Shown: piece after piece, positions 5,838 through 6,090 of the stretch
Layout of the letters: the number at the start of each line of letters is the position of its first letter
How positions within the stretch are numbered: position 1 is the stretch's first letter
NCBI GenBank assembly: GCA_002393705.1
Contig: DGTH01000117.1
Location: 1 to 6,090, forward strand
Direction of reading: 5' to 3'
DNA length: 6,090 nucleotides
Source: Prevotella sp. UBA4341
GTDB taxonomy: Bacteria; Bacteroidota; Bacteroidia; Bacteroidales; Bacteroidaceae
Made by a program: the position numbers and the translations under genes
Notes under the pieces: model-generated
Database searches by the model: none
Told to the model about the DNA's origin: nothing
Seen by the model: the letters and a program-made list of their open reading frames with translations, nothing else

Positions 5838-6090
5838 ATGAAGACAAGTAACGAAATCCTGGACAGAATCAACGCCTTTATCGAACAACTGCCCTACGAG
5901 CGCAAGCCCTACTCGCTGTACGAACCCATCAAGTACGTGCTGTCGCTGGGTGGAAAGCGCATCAGGCCGGCCTTGATGCTGCTGAGCTACCAGCTCTACA
6001 AAGACCAGCCCGACGACATTCTCATGCCCGCCGTAGCCTTAGAGACGTACCACAACTACACACTGCTGCACGACGACCTCATGGACAATG
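5838..6090 (+). CDS. All-trans polyprenyl diphosphate synthase, 5' part only
   Basis: The first 84 codons of an isoprenyl diphosphate synthase, cut by the window edge. The family's GGKRIRP, which binds isopentenyl diphosphate, is at 38-44, and the first aspartate-rich motif, DDLMD, is at 79-83, preceded by LETYHNYTLLH. That motif is the short DDxxD form without the two-residue insert of classical bacterial farnesyl diphosphate synthases. A tyrosine (Tyr74) five residues before it is in the zone that limits chain length, hinting at a short product (farnesyl or geranylgeranyl diphosphate), but this is inference and the second aspartate motif is not visible. The ATG at 5838 follows tonB by 6 bp, so the two are likely co-transcribed. 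From memory, tonB followed by this synthase is a recurring pair in Bacteroidales. Confidence 0.93.
   Translation, partial: MKTSNEILDRINAFIEQLPYERKPYSLYEPIKYVLSLGGKRIRPALMLLSYQLYKDQPDDILMPAVALETYHNYTLLHDDLMDN

Noticed and set aside
5156..5872. Long minus-strand open frame (238 codons) opposite tonB
   Set aside because: It is Ser/Cys/Arg-rich with no recognisable domain, and lies wholly opposite tonB, which has a clear TonB domain. It is a by-product of tonB codon bias.

Overview
The window looks like chromosomal core DNA of a Bacteroidales bacterium, most likely Prevotella or a close relative. Four things point there: a PorQ-type component of the type IX secretion system (T9SS, found in Bacteroidota), a Bacteroidota-style TonB/ExbB/ExbD set with two ExbD paralogues, a DHFR with the clade-typical 'LLYWL' active-site sequence, and TAnnTTTG-type -7 promoter boxes in place of strong Shine-Dalgarno/-10/-35 signals. 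I see no phage, insertion sequence, CRISPR array or RNA gene. The window is densely coding and no gene-free stretch exceeds about 150 bases.

Layout. (1) 16-492 (+) is folA, dihydrofolate reductase, converging with an 8-bp gap on (2) 501-989 (-), an Lrp/AsnC-family regulator with its own likely promoter. (3) 1086-4970 (-) is one long operon, read right to left: porQ (4970-4026), a single ORF joining a complete CMP kinase to a complete ExbB/MotA/TolQ proton-channel protein (4029-2488), an unrecognised three-helix membrane protein (2491-2105) whose C-terminal tail is encoded by a 9-bp tandem repeat, and two ExbD paralogues (2101-1580 and 1544-1086). The first two junctions are 4-bp ATGA overlaps and the third gap is 3 bp, so the genes are probably translationally coupled. 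(4) About 150 bp holding two divergent promoter-like boxes separates porQ from (5) 5118-5831 (+), a TonB energy transducer with a GTG start. TonB is followed 6 bp later by (6) the first 84 codons of an all-trans polyprenyl diphosphate synthase that runs off the window.

How it fits together. ExbB, the two ExbDs and TonB form the inner-membrane motor that uses the proton gradient to energise TonB-dependent outer-membrane transporters, including SusC-type glycan importers. Here the motor genes lie downstream of porQ and cmk, while tonB lies on the other side of porQ, facing away. The arrangement reads as two gene sets merged: porQ-cmk, and exbB-orf-exbD-exbD-tonB-prenyl synthase. The join falls inside an ORF, giving a Cmk-ExbB reading frame with no stop between the parts. 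Either cytidylate kinase is physically tethered to the proton channel, or exbB starts at an internal TTG (3318) that immediately precedes a well-formed signal peptide. This junction is the most interesting point of the window.
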